A stretch of DNA of 21,071 bases from assembly GCA_050184225.1 (NCBI GenBank), contig JBFXAN010000112.1, positions 1-21,071 of the forward strand, given 5' to 3'. The number at the start of each line of letters is the position of its first letter. Within the stretch, counting starts at the first letter, position 1. The notes beneath the pieces were generated by a model. It did not search any database. It had not been told where the DNA came from and was given only the letters and a program-made list of their open reading frames with translations. Both the position numbers and the translations under genes were made by a program. This DNA comes from JBFXAN01 sp050184225. GTDB taxonomy: Bacteria > Chloroflexota > Dehalococcoidia > CAUJGQ01. Shown piece by piece: positions 7,881-16,242 of the stretch.

Positions 7881-9601
7881 CAACCAGCCATCCTGACATT
7901 CCAGTATTCGATGTTCGAGAGCACGTTGTTGTAGAAGGGCCAATTCACCTTGTCTCGGGCGACCGCAACGGTGACCGGCTCATAGAGGAAGATCCAGGAG
8001 GCGTTCTCGTAGAACTTGGTGATGATCTCTCCGATGAGACGCTTGCGCTCGGTAGCGTCGAACGCGGTTTCACTCTGGAGGATCAACGGGTCAAGACCGA
8101 GCGCCGGATCATATGAGTTGGTATAAGCGCCCTTACCGTGATAGCCGTACTGGAAGTTCGGACCAGGGTCCGAGCCGCCGGACATACCCCAGAAGGTGAG
8201 CCCGAAATTGCCGTGCTGCTTCAGCTCGGTGGTAGTCACCTGATACTGCTGCATCTGGATCTTGGTGCGGATACCAACCTCGTCGAGGAATCCGGCGACC
8301 GCCTGCATCACATCCTCGGTGTTGGGCCAGCGCCCAATCGCACCGAAGAAGTTCGTCTCGAAGCCGTCCGGGTATCCAGCCTCGGCCAGCAGCCGCTTCG
8401 CCTCACCCAGATTGTGGCGGAACCGCTTCTGTTCGATATCGGTTGGGAAACCGAAGGACTGCTGCGCCGACCCATAGCTCGGCTTCTCCTTTCCTGTGAG
8501 GATCGTCTTGATGATCGTGTCCAGATCGACCGCGAGGTTTGCTGCCTTGCGCACGCGCAGGTCCTTCCACGGGTTCGGCCGCCCCGTAGCGGGATCGCGC
8601 TCCACGACCGTATTGATGTGGACGTGCATCGGTTGGTCGCCCTGAAGATAAAACACCTTGTAGCCTGACCGTCCCTCATACGACTTCGCCAGATCGGCGC
8701 TGACGTTATGGGCGATGTCGATCTCGCCGGCATCGAGCGCGGCCGTCCGGGCAGTGTTCTCCGGGATCACCTTCTGGACGAGGTTGGCGATGTAGGGGAG
8801 CCGCGGACCATAGGTCGCATCACGCCCGTTGAAGAACTCGTCGAAGCGCGCGCTGCGGATCTCCGAATCCGGCACGCGCGACACAAACTTGAACGGACCC
8901 GAACCGACCGGCTTGCTCGCGAACTCGTTGTCACCGACCTGCGTGACGTACTTCTGCGGGACGAGGTACAGCGTTGACGCGATCTTCGTCGGCAGGATCA
9001 CGTCCGGCCGCAGCATCTCGATGCGCAACGTGCTCTCATCGACCACCGTCGTCTCGCCGACCGCCTCGAATTGGGCCTTGTGTCCGCTCTTGTATTCCGG
9101 GTTGTAGGCGGCCCGGCCGAGCTCACGGTCGATGTTGAACTTGACCTGCTCGGCGGTAAGTGGCTCGCCGTTGTGAAACGTCACACCTGGCTTGATCTTG
9201 AGAACGAGTGCGGTGTTGTTGTCGACCCACTGCCAGTCGGAGGCAAAGGGCTTCACGTCGGAGGTTTCCTGATCGATCGTGAGCGGCTGATTGAAGTGGA
9301 CCGAGTAGTTGGGCCAGTTGCCGCCGCCGGTGCCCGCCAGCGACTGCGGGTCCATGCTCCCGGCATCGGAGCCGACACCGGACGTCAGCGTCGCATCGAG
9401 CTTTTCATTTCCAGCAATCGGCGTATCGATCGCGCCGGTTCGCCCGGTGCTTGGTCCGCTGCTGTCGTCGCTGTCACCCCCACCGCACGCCACCGCGAGC
9501 AACGCCGCGAACGCCGCGCTGCTTGCGGTGGCTGTCCCCAAGAGCCGCCTGCGAGACAGCGTTCGTGATTCGTGTCTTATCCCTGTCCGGCTGATCCGCA
9601 T
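7880..9601 (-). CDS. Tat-exported lipoprotein, family 5 extracellular solute-binding protein
   Basis: Encodes 573 residues. ATG 9601 is fixed by AAGGAGG 7 nt upstream. The N-terminus has a twin-arginine motif (SRRRLLG, residues 16-22), a hydrophobic stretch and a lipobox LLAVAC with Cys39, followed by a Gly/Asp/Ser-rich linker, so it should be exported by Tat and anchored as a lipoprotein. The mature part is SBP_bac_5 (DppA/OppA-like): WQWVDNNTALVLKIKPGVTFHNGEPLTAEQVKFNIDR (written here as the family block at about 186-222), later VGSGPFKFVSRVPDSE and the KRLLAEAGYPDG repeat region. It captures solute for the permeases encoded downstream. It is the first gene of the operon. Peptides are the usual ligands, but this family also binds nickel, sugars and other organics. 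Confidence 0.93.
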   Translation of the reverse strand: MRISRTGIRHESRTLSRRRLLGTATASSAAFAALLAVACGGGDSDDSSGPSTGRTGAIDTPIAGNEKLDATLTSGVGSDAGSMDPQSLAGTGGGNWPNYSVHFNQPLTIDQETSDVKPFASDWQWVDNNTALVLKIKPGVTFHNGEPLTAEQVKFNIDRELGRAAYNPEYKSGHKAQFEAVGETTVVDESTLRIEMLRPDVILPTKIASTLYLVPQKYVTQVGDNEFASKPVGSGPFKFVSRVPDSEIRSARFDEFFNGRDATYGPRLPYIANLVQKVIPENTARTAALDAGEIDIAHNVSADLAKSYEGRSGYKVFYLQGDQPMHVHINTVVERDPATGRPNPWKDLRVRKAANLAVDLDTIIKTILTGKEKPSYGSAQQSFGFPTDIEQKRFRHNLGEAKRLLAEAGYPDGFETNFFGAIGRWPNTEDVMQAVAGFLDEVGIRTKIQMQQYQVTTTELKQHGNFGLTFWGMSGGSDPGPNFQYGYHGKGAYTNSYDPALGLDPLILQSETAFDATERKRLIGEIITKFYENASWIFLYEPVTVAVARDKVNWPFYNNVLSNIEYWNVRMAG

Positions 9602-9688
9602 CGTGCCCCCTCCTTGCACCGTGCAACTCCGGCCGCCCAACGTCCCCCAACACCTCCACCGCGTCCTCCCGCACGGAGATGACGGATA

Positions 9689-9729
9689 AATGGTACTCGC
9701 GAGTGTATTCTTACGCAGGGAAAAGTCAA
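9689..9729 (-). promoter_or_regulatory. Predicted promoter with overlapping operator for the transporter/CoA-transferase operon
   Basis: On the minus strand TTGACT (9729-9724) and TACACT (9707-9702) are 16 bp apart. The -10 box overlaps a 10-bp perfect palindrome ACTCGCGAGT (9696-9705 on the plus strand), within a 19-bp block (9689-9707). Sixteen of those 19 bases recur at 10483-10501 upstream of tetR. A repressor bound here would block the promoter. The leader to the ATG at 9601 is about 95 nt. The regulator assignment to the adjacent TetR protein is inferred. Confidence 0.55.
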
Positions 9730-9743
9730 GGCGTTGGGAAGCC

Positions 9744-9793
9744 CCCCTCCCCCGGCCTCTCTCCAAGGCATTGGGGAAGGGCCGGGGGAGGGG
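9744..9793 (-). terminator. GC-rich stem-loop downstream of tetR
   Basis: Perfect 13-bp arms (9744-9756 and 9781-9793) enclose a 24-nt loop, 12 bp past the tetR stop. No clear U-tract follows on the minus strand, so it is either a factor-assisted terminator or another of the GC-rich palindromic repeats scattered in this window. Confidence 0.5.
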
Positions 9794-9805
9794 TCGGTCC
9801 ACGTG

Positions 9806-10429
9806 CTAATTGCAACGCAGGACGCCGCTGATCACCTGTTCGCTGACGTGTTCAATGATGGTGTCGGGACTCAGCCGTCCACCAGGTGTGTACCAATCTG
9901 CGACACCGAAGCAGGTCTGGATCAGAATCAGCGCCATGATGTGGGGGTCACGGTCGGCGAAGACGCCGTCGCGGATACCATCTTCAATGATCGTGACAAC
10001 CATATGCCGGCAGCGCTGTTGAAGGTCGAAGATCTCTTGATCAACCGTACCGGTTGCACGAACGAACATCTTTGAAATGGCAACATACCGATCGAGATCA
10101 GCAAAGGCGTGGGAGACGAGGTCGCGTATCACGGCGCGAAGGGCAACCTCTGGGGGTTCGGCGCGGGACATGATCGCCCGTAGCCGCTCGATCGAATCAC
10201 TGATGGCGCTCACGCGAAGCTCTCGATGAAGCGCTTCCTTGCTGGGAAAATGATAATAGATCGCCACTTTGGAGACGCCGAGTTGGTTCGCGATATCATC
10301 CATTGTTGCGGCGTCATAGCCCTTTTGCGCGAAGATCCGCGCCGCTGCCTGCATGATCGCGCGACGGCGGGCTTCGGTACGCGCGCGACTTTGAACCTTG
10401 CGACCACGCAGTCCGATCATCTTTTCCAT
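9806..10429 (-). CDS. TetR/AcrR-family transcriptional regulator
   Basis: Encodes 207 residues. ATG 10429 is chosen because GGAGG lies 4 nt upstream; further upstream ATGs lack this. The N-terminal TetR domain (about residues 18-68) reads RRRAIMQAAARIFAQKGYDA, then ATMDDIANQLGVSKVAIYYHFPSKEAL, the classic helix-turn-helix followed by the YYHF block. The C-terminal ligand/dimer domain is all-alpha and resembles the group that often senses acyl-CoA or related metabolites. The gene lies between, and reads the same way as, the transporter operon, and diverges from the acyl-CoA carboxylase gene. A nearly identical palindromic block covers its own predicted -10 and that of the operon, pointing to autoregulation and operon repression. 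The ligand is unknown. Confidence 0.92.
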   Translation of the reverse strand: MEKMIGLRGRKVQSRARTEARRRAIMQAAARIFAQKGYDAATMDDIANQLGVSKVAIYYHFPSKEALHRELRVSAISDSIERLRAIMSRAEPPEVALRAVIRDLVSHAFADLDRYVAISKMFVRATGTVDQEIFDLQQRCRHMVVTIIEDGIRDGVFADRDPHIMALILIQTCFGVADWYTPGGRLSPDTIIEHVSEQVISGVLRCN

Positions 10430-10482
10430 CGGTCCTCCATACGACATGCGTCCAACGCCTCCCTTGTGTCGGAGCAGGTGGG

Positions 10483-10501
10483 AATGGTACTCATCAGTGT
10501 A
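10483..10501 (-). promoter_or_regulatory. Predicted -10 box and operator upstream of tetR
   Basis: This 19-bp block matches 9689-9707 at 16 of 19 positions; differences are confined to the three central bases. It contains the same TACACT -10 candidate on the minus strand (10501-10496), 67 nt before the tetR ATG at 10429. The -35 box is weak, as expected for an autoregulated repressor gene. The site also lies about 150 bp before the carboxylase start, so it could influence the divergent gene. No convincing plus-strand promoter was found between 10430 and 10648. Confidence 0.45.
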
Positions 10502-10648
10502 AGACGGACCCATGTGCTGGAAGTACCATCTGATGTCACGGAACGGCCCGACTCTGCAAGGATCCGGTCATGACCAATACGGTACGGCGCGCGCCAGGCC
10601 TGCGCCATGGTCTACCGTGGAATCAATCGCCGAAGGAAAGCGTGTCCG

Positions 10649-13600
10649 ATGATCAAGCGTTTGCTGGTAGCCAACCGAGGGGAGATCGCGGTCCGCATCC
10701 TCCGAGCCGCTGCTGAGATGGGTATCTCAACCGTTGCGGCCTATTCAGAGGATGATGCGGACGCGCTCCACACGCGACGAGCGGACGAAGCACATCCCTT
10801 GCGTGGCAAGGGCGTGGCCGCGTACTTGGATATCGAACAGATCATCGGCGCCGCGCGGGAACGGGGCTGTGACGCGGTGCATCCGGGCTACGGTTTCCTC
10901 AGCGAACGGGCCGATTTCGCCGGACGCTGTGCTGAGGCCGGCATCACCTTCGTTGGTCCATCGCCCGAGACGCTCGCCATGTTCGGCGACAAACCGCGCG
11001 CGCGGACGCTCGCGGTCGAACACGGCGTGCCGGTGCTCGCGGCCACGGCGGGCGGCGTGACGGTCGAGAATGCGCGGGACTTTCTCGCTTCGCTCGGTGA
11101 GGGCGGCGCGATCATGCTCAAAGCAGTGGCGGGCGGCGGCGGACGCGGCACCCGCCTCGTGGAGCGGATCGAGGATCTCGAGGAGGCATACACCCGCTGC
11201 CGGTCAGAGGCGCAGCAGGCGTTCGGCGACGGCGACCTCTATGCCGAGCGGTGTATGACCCGCGCTCGCCATGTCGAGGTGCAGATCGTCGGCGATGGAT
11301 CGGGAGCCGTCAGCCACCTCTGGGAGCGGGAGTGCAGCGTGCAGCGCCGCTATCAGAAGATCATCGAGATCGCGCCCAGCCCGGTCGTGTCGCCGGCGCT
11401 GCGCGAGCAGCTGACCAGTGCCGCCGTGCGGATGGCGTCTGCCGTTCGCTATCGAGGTCTGGGTACGTTCGAGTTCCTCGTCGATCTGGTAGACGGGGGC
11501 GATGCATCCTATGCCTTCATCGAGGCCAATCCGCGCCTGCAAGTGGAACACACCGTCACCGAAGAGGTGCTGGACCTCGACCTGGTGAAGACACAGCTAC
11601 AGCTGGCATCGGGCGAGACGCTCGCGGACCTGAGTCTGATGCAGGCCGGCGTCCCGTCACCACGCGGGTTTGCCATCCAGGTGCGGATCAACGCGGAGAC
11701 GATCGACGCCGAAGGCACGGTCCGGCCGGCCGGTGGGACGCTGACCGCGTTTGACGCGCCCTCGGGTCGTGGCGTCCGCGTCGATACCTGCGGTTATGTT
11801 GGGTATCGCACGAACCCGAACTTCGACCCGCTGCTCGCGAAACTGGTCTGTCACGCCTCATCGACGGACTTTGGCGAGGTGGTGGCCCGGACCTATCGCG
11901 CCCTCTGTGAGTTCAAGATCGAGGGCGTTCGCACCAACGTCCCCCTGCTTCAGACGCTCGTGCAGCGGCCGGAGTTTGCCGCCGGACAGGTGGACACCCG
12001 CTTCGTCGAGACACATCTGCCGGAATTGCTCACACCGGAACGCGCGCCGCACCGGCGGCTCTATTTCGAGCCAGAACCGGCGCGCGCCCGCGCCGGCGCC
12101 GTCGTCGATGCGTCGGACCCGCTCGCGGTGTTGAATTACGGCAGGACGGACGGGGTATCGGCGATGCCGGCGCCAGCGACGATCGCGGGCGATGTCTGGG
12201 AATACGACACCACGGGACTGGAAGGGACCGAAGCGATCCACGCGCCGATGCAGGCAACGATCGTCAGCGTTGATGTACGTGAGGATGAGGTGGTGCGGCG
12301 GGGTCAGCAGCTGCTCGTGCTTAATGCGATGAAGATGGAGCATGTGATCACGGCGCCCGCAAGCGGTGCGGTGCGCCGCCTGACCGTCGAAACCGGTGAC
12401 ACGGTGCCCGAGGGCACGCCGCTGATTTTCATCGAAGAACGAGCGGTCGTGTTCGAGGAGGACGCGGGAGACAGCGGCGCCGCGCTCGATCAGGTGCGGC
12501 CGGACCTGGCGGCAGTGCAGCGGATGCACGCGATTATCGATGATGCGGCGCGGCCTGAGGCGGTTGAGGCGCGACATGAGAAGGGCCATCGGACGGCGCG
12601 CGAGAACATCGCCGACCTCTGCGACCCGGGGACGTTTGTCGAGTACGGCTCGCTGGCCGTGGCGACGGGGCTGCAAGGATCGGTCGAGGAGCGGCTGCAC
12701 TACGCCCCGGCGGACGGTCTGGTGATGGGACTCGGCCAGATCAACGGCGACCACTTCGACGAGACGCGGTCGCGCTGCATCGTCGTCTCCTACGACTACA
12801 TGGTGCTGGCCGGCACCCAGGGCGGCATGAACCACCGCAAGAAGGACCGCATCTTCCAATTGGCGGACCGGCTCCGCACTCCCGTCGTCCTCTTCGCCGA
12901 GGGCGGCGGCGGGCGGGCCGGCGGCGGACGCCGGAACAGCAGCGGACCGGAAGGTGCAAGCGGCGAGGTACGTGGCGGCGGTGGATTGAGCACGCCCTCC
13001 TTCAACCTACTCGCCCGGTTGAGCGGTCTGGTACCGCTGGTAGGCATCACGGCGGGCCGCTGCTTCGCCGGCAACGCGGCGCTGCTCGGCGTCTGCGACG
13101 TGGTGATCGCGACGGCGGACTCCAGCATCGGCATGGGCGGGCCGGCGATGATCGAGGGCGGCGGGCTCGGCGTCTATCGGCCGGAAGAGGTTGGCCCGAT
13201 GGCGGTGCAGGTACCGAACGGCGTCGTCGATATCCCCGTCGCCGACGAGACGGAGGCGGTGCAGGCGGCGAAGCGGTATCTCTCCTACTTCCAGGGACCA
13301 GTGAGCACCTGGGAGTGCGCCGATCAGCGGCTGCTACGGCAAAGCATCCCCGAGAACCGGCTGCGCGTCTACAACATCCGCGCCGTGATCGAGACGCTGG
13401 CCGACACCGGCTCGGTACTGGAGCTCCGCCGAGCGTTTGGCCCGGCAATGGTGACGGCGTTGATCCGGCTCGAAGGGCGGCCCGTGGGGGTGATCGCCAA
13501 CAATCCTCTCCACCTGTCCGGCGCGATCGACAGCGCGGCGGCGGATAAGGCATCCCGCTTCATGCAGCTCTGCGACGCCTTCGACATCCCCCTGCTCTTC

Positions 13601-14083
13601 CTCTGCGACACGCCGGGGATCATGGTTGGGCCGGAGGTAGAGAAGACGGGACTGGTGCGTCATGCCGCCCGCATGTTCGTTGTGGGGGCGAGCCTGACCG
13701 TGCCGACGTTCACGATCATCCTCCGAAAGGCGTATGGCCTCGGCGCGCAGACGATGGGCGGTGGCAACCACAAGATGCCGGTCTTCACCGTGTCATGGCC
13801 GACGGGCGAATTCGGCGGAATGGGACTGGAGGGCCGGGTGAAGCTGGGACGGCGGCGCGAGCTGGAGGCGGTGGCCGATCCGGAGGAGCGGCGCGCGCTC
13901 TACGACCGCCTGGTGGCGCAGGCATACGAGCAGGGCAAGGCGCTGAACGCGGCGCACGTCTTCGAGGTCGATGATGTGATCGACCCCGCCGACTCGCGCC
14001 GCTGGCTGCTGGCCGGGCTCCGCTCCGCCCCGCCGCCGGAGCCGCGCGCGGGCAAGAAGCGGCCGTGTGTCGACACCTGGTAA
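10649..14083 (+). CDS. Single-chain biotin-dependent acyl-CoA carboxylase (BC-BCCP-CT)
   Basis: Encodes 1144 residues, start MIKRLLVANRGEIAVRILRA, with AAGGA 11 nt upstream. Residues 1 to about 450 are biotin carboxylase: the glycine loop KAVAGGGGRGTRLV, RECSVQRRYQKIIEIAPSP and the catalytic EANPRLQVEH are all present. A linker of about 80 residues follows, then a biotin carboxyl carrier domain (about 530-597) with NAMKMEH; Lys562 should carry biotin. Residues about 610-1130 are both halves of an acyl-CoA carboxyltransferase, including YDYMVLAGTQGGMNHRKKDR and FLCDTPGIMVGPEVEKTG, ending KKRPCVDTW. The layout matches the single-chain long-chain acyl-CoA carboxylase type known from mycobacteria. 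It uses ATP and bicarbonate to carboxylate an acyl-CoA; the acyl group is not evident. The BC, BCCP and CT activities are usually split over two or more proteins. Confidence 0.93.
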   Translation: MIKRLLVANRGEIAVRILRAAAEMGISTVAAYSEDDADALHTRRADEAHPLRGKGVAAYLDIEQIIGAARERGCDAVHPGYGFLSERADFAGRCAEAGITFVGPSPETLAMFGDKPRARTLAVEHGVPVLAATAGGVTVENARDFLASLGEGGAIMLKAVAGGGGRGTRLVERIEDLEEAYTRCRSEAQQAFGDGDLYAERCMTRARHVEVQIVGDGSGAVSHLWERECSVQRRYQKIIEIAPSPVVSPALREQLTSAAVRMASAVRYRGLGTFEFLVDLVDGGDASYAFIEANPRLQVEHTVTEEVLDLDLVKTQLQLASGETLADLSLMQAGVPSPRGFAIQVRINAETIDAEGTVRPAGGTLTAFDAPSGRGVRVDTCGYVGYRTNPNFDPLLAKLVCHASSTDFGEVVARTYRALCEFKIEGVRTNVPLLQTLVQRPEFAAGQVDTRFVETHLPELLTPERAPHRRLYFEPEPARARAGAVVDASDPLAVLNYGRTDGVSAMPAPATIAGDVWEYDTTGLEGTEAIHAPMQATIVSVDVREDEVVRRGQQLLVLNAMKMEHVITAPASGAVRRLTVETGDTVPEGTPLIFIEERAVVFEEDAGDSGAALDQVRPDLAAVQRMHAIIDDAARPEAVEARHEKGHRTARENIADLCDPGTFVEYGSLAVATGLQGSVEERLHYAPADGLVMGLGQINGDHFDETRSRCIVVSYDYMVLAGTQGGMNHRKKDRIFQLADRLRTPVVLFAEGGGGRAGGGRRNSSGPEGASGEVRGGGGLSTPSFNLLARLSGLVPLVGITAGRCFAGNAALLGVCDVVIATADSSIGMGGPAMIEGGGLGVYRPEEVGPMAVQVPNGVVDIPVADETEAVQAAKRYLSYFQGPVSTWECADQRLLRQSIPENRLRVYNIRAVIETLADTGSVLELRRAFGPAMVTALIRLEGRPVGVIANNPLHLSGAIDSAAADKASRFMQLCDAFDIPLLFLCDTPGIMVGPEVEKTGLVRHAARMFVVGASLTVPTFTIILRKAYGLGAQTMGGGNHKMPVFTVSWPTGEFGGMGLEGRVKLGRRRELEAVADPEERRALYDRLVAQAYEQGKALNAAHVFEVDDVIDPADSRRWLLAGLRSAPPPEPRAGKKRPCVDTW

Positions 14084-14179
14084 CGCGGGTATTTGCCTGG
14101 CCGGCTGGTCGCATCAAATCCCGATCCATGCGATCCTTCCGTGCGGATAGCAAGAGATTGCAGGCACGGAGGAGTCACG

Positions 14180-14941
14180 ATGACGTGGAACAAGTTTCAG
14201 ACCGATGCCGTCCCGACGATCACCACGGAGTTCATCACGATCACGAGCCGCAACGGTGATCCGATCCACGCCTATTACGCCCGGCCAGTGGGGACTGGTC
14301 CGTTCCCGGGCGTCGTGCTGGTGCATCACCTCCCAGGGTGGGATGAAGACTACCTCGAGTTCACCCGCCGGTTCGCCCAGCACGGCTATCTCGCGATCAG
14401 TCCCGACCTCTACTGCCGTTCGGGGCACGGCGCACCTGACGATGTGGCGGCGAAGGTACGCGGGTCGGGTGGTGTCCCCGACGCGCAGGTGGTCGATGAC
14501 TGCGTCGGCGCCCGCAACTTCCTCACGTCACAATCTGATTCAAACGGCAAGGTCGGACTGATCGGCACCTGCTCGGGCGGACGCCATACCTATGTCGTCG
14601 CCTGCTCCGCACCGGGGTTCGCGGCCGCCGTCGACCTCTGGGGCGGCCGCGTCGTGCAGGACGAACTGACGGAGAATCAGCCGGTTTCGCCGATTACGAT
14701 GACCAAGGATCTGACCTGTCCATTGCTGGGCATCTTCGGCAACGACGACCAGGCGCCATCACCTGCTCAGGTTGACCAGCACGAGGCGGAACTGAAGCAG
14801 CACGGCAAGCAGTACGAGTTTCATCGTTACGACGATGCCGGACACGGCTTCTGGTATCACGACCGTCCCGCGTACCGGCCCCAGCAGGCGATGGACTCCT
14901 GGGCGAAGGTGTTCGACTTCTTCGGCCGGCACCTGAACTAG
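14180..14941 (+). CDS. Dienelactone hydrolase family protein
   Basis: Encodes 253 residues from ATG 14180, with GGAGGAG about 6 nt upstream. It is an alpha/beta-hydrolase with the DLH triad: nucleophile Cys131 in GLIGTCSGGRH, acid Asp189 or Asp190 in GIFGNDDQAPSP, and His222 in DDAGHGFW. The N-terminal HAYYARPVGTGPFPGVVLVH and GWDEDYLEFTRRFAQHGY blocks are typical. Carboxymethylenebutenolidase itself opens dienelactones in chlorocatechol degradation, but most family members act on other esters or lactones. The gene follows the acyl-CoA carboxylase by 96 bp in the same direction, so it may share its transcript and pathway. The predicted location is the cytoplasm, since no signal peptide is seen. 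Confidence 0.9.
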   Translation: MTWNKFQTDAVPTITTEFITITSRNGDPIHAYYARPVGTGPFPGVVLVHHLPGWDEDYLEFTRRFAQHGYLAISPDLYCRSGHGAPDDVAAKVRGSGGVPDAQVVDDCVGARNFLTSQSDSNGKVGLIGTCSGGRHTYVVACSAPGFAAAVDLWGGRVVQDELTENQPVSPITMTKDLTCPLLGIFGNDDQAPSPAQVDQHEAELKQHGKQYEFHRYDDAGHGFWYHDRPAYRPQQAMDSWAKVFDFFGRHLN

Positions 14942-14951
14942 ACCGCCCGGA

Positions 14952-15016
14952 TCACTACCACGACACCAAGGCGCAAAATTTCAGTTGAACTTTGTGCCTT
15001 GGTGTCGTGGTGGTGA
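14952..15016. terminator. Long bidirectional stem-loop between convergent genes
   Basis: Arms at 14952-14977 and 15016-14991 are 26-nt inverted repeats with two differences; one of these would be a G-U pair in RNA. The loop is 13 nt. It lies between the stops of the DLH gene (14941) and the beta-lactamase-like gene (15048). The stem ends in an A/T-rich inner part (CAAA/TTTG) rather than a U-tract. It is also likely a member of a dispersed repeat family, judging by the strict symmetry. Confidence 0.65.
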
Positions 15017-15047
15017 ATTCGCGTGAAGATCCGGGCGATCTGCCGTC

Positions 15048-16016
15048 TTAGGGCGAGCGGGCGTGGACGGCGTAGTACGCATAAATCTGTTGGGAGATGG
15101 CGACGATCGTCGCGTCGTCGCCGGGAAGATCAGAGAGCACCACCAGGAGGTAGGGACCAGAGGGCGCATCGACGATGGCGACATCGTGCGCGGCGTTGTC
15201 CCAACTCCCGGTCTTGTTGCCCACCGGCACATGCGGCGGCAGTCCCGCCGGGATGCGATCGCGCACCCATTGCTGTTGCAGCAATTCGATCATGGCGGCG
15301 CTGGCCGGTGCACTCACGCCGCGCCCGATGGCGATCGCTTCGAGCAACAGGGTCATGTCGGCGGCGCTGGTCGGCAGGTCCGGCGAACTGACCGACGTCG
15401 ACCGCAGCCCGAGCGCCTGCATCGACCGGTCGATCGCGGTGCGCCCGAGCGCATCGCGCAGCACGACGGATGCGGTGTTGTCGCTGGCGGTGACCATGAG
15501 GTCGACCAGTTCGCCGGCGGTGACGCGGTCGCCCACGCCGAACGGCCAGAAATCGAGCGTGCCCAAGTCTTCGGCGGCCGCCTCCGGTGTCACGGTCAGC
15601 TCGCCGCCGAGATCCAGCTCTCCCGTCCCGTCCTGCCGGAACGCTTCATACATCACGGCCAGCTTGAACAGACTTGCCGCATAGTAGATGCGTTCGGCGT
15701 TGATCGACACGCCGGTGCCCTGCCGAAGCTCTTTGACGACCACGGCGTAATGGTCGTCATCGTCTCCCACAGTCCCGCGTACGATGCGCTCGAGCTCTGT
15801 ATCGGTCGCGGTCAAGAGCGGCGGCGCAGCCGGGCCGGGGGACGGTATCGTTGCGGGCAGGCGTGCCTCAGCCGGTTCGAGGGTCGGCGTGGTGATGGGA
15901 CGATCGGCCACATCCGGCGAAGGTGCCTGGCGGCTTGGCCAATAGACCAAGAGCGTCAGGAACACGAGCCCGAGCGCGAGCCAGACCCACCGGGATGGGG
16001 TGATCGGATGCCGCAC
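15048..16016 (-). CDS. Serine beta-lactamase-like protein (class A fold, lacking the Glu166 motif)
   Basis: Encodes 322 residues from GTG 16016, placed 8 nt after GGAGG; GTG 16025 overlaps that ribosome site and is less likely. The N-terminal hydrophobic helix (about 8-26) is an uncleaved anchor or signal, followed by a Pro/Thr-rich linker to about residue 67. Catalytic motifs of the serine penicillin-recognising fold are present: SxxK (Ser115-Lys118 in AASLFKL), SDN (178-180) and KTG (268-270 in GNKTGSW). The omega-loop motif ExxLN that carries Glu166 in true class A enzymes is absent between SDN and KTG, where the sequence is short. It may therefore acylate but hydrolyse slowly, or act as a peptidase. 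It is extracytoplasmic. There is no evident link to neighbouring genes. Confidence 0.85.
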   Translation of the reverse strand: MRHPITPSRWVWLALGLVFLTLLVYWPSRQAPSPDVADRPITTPTLEPAEARLPATIPSPGPAAPPLLTATDTELERIVRGTVGDDDDHYAVVVKELRQGTGVSINAERIYYAASLFKLAVMYEAFRQDGTGELDLGGELTVTPEAAAEDLGTLDFWPFGVGDRVTAGELVDLMVTASDNTASVVLRDALGRTAIDRSMQALGLRSTSVSSPDLPTSAADMTLLLEAIAIGRGVSAPASAAMIELLQQQWVRDRIPAGLPPHVPVGNKTGSWDNAAHDVAIVDAPSGPYLLVVLSDLPGDDATIVAISQQIYAYYAVHARSP

Positions 16017-16058
16017 GAGCAACACCTCCGCGGAGACTCCGCGTCTCTCCGAAGGTCC

Positions 16059-16086
16059 ATTGTACGTATACGTGCGACCAACCCAA
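16059..16086 (-). promoter_or_regulatory. Predicted promoter of the beta-lactamase-like gene
   Basis: On the minus strand TTGGGT (16086-16081) and TACAAT (16064-16059) are 16 bp apart. The spacer holds most of a 10-bp perfect palindrome, ACGTATACGT (16064-16073), a possible operator. The leader to GTG 16016 contains a CGCGGAG inverted repeat (16029-16043) that overlaps the ribosome site. Confidence 0.4.
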
Positions 16087-16242
16087 GCACCGGCAGACGG
16101 ACCCGCGCCGAGCCAAAGCCTCAGGCCGGCGTTACGCGCGATGCGAGAGCTGGTGCAGCGATTTTGGCTGAACTGCGTGACTGTTATGCCGCTGATATAG
16201 CAATCAGGCGACTACGTGAGTCATACTACTCTCGGTTTTCTT

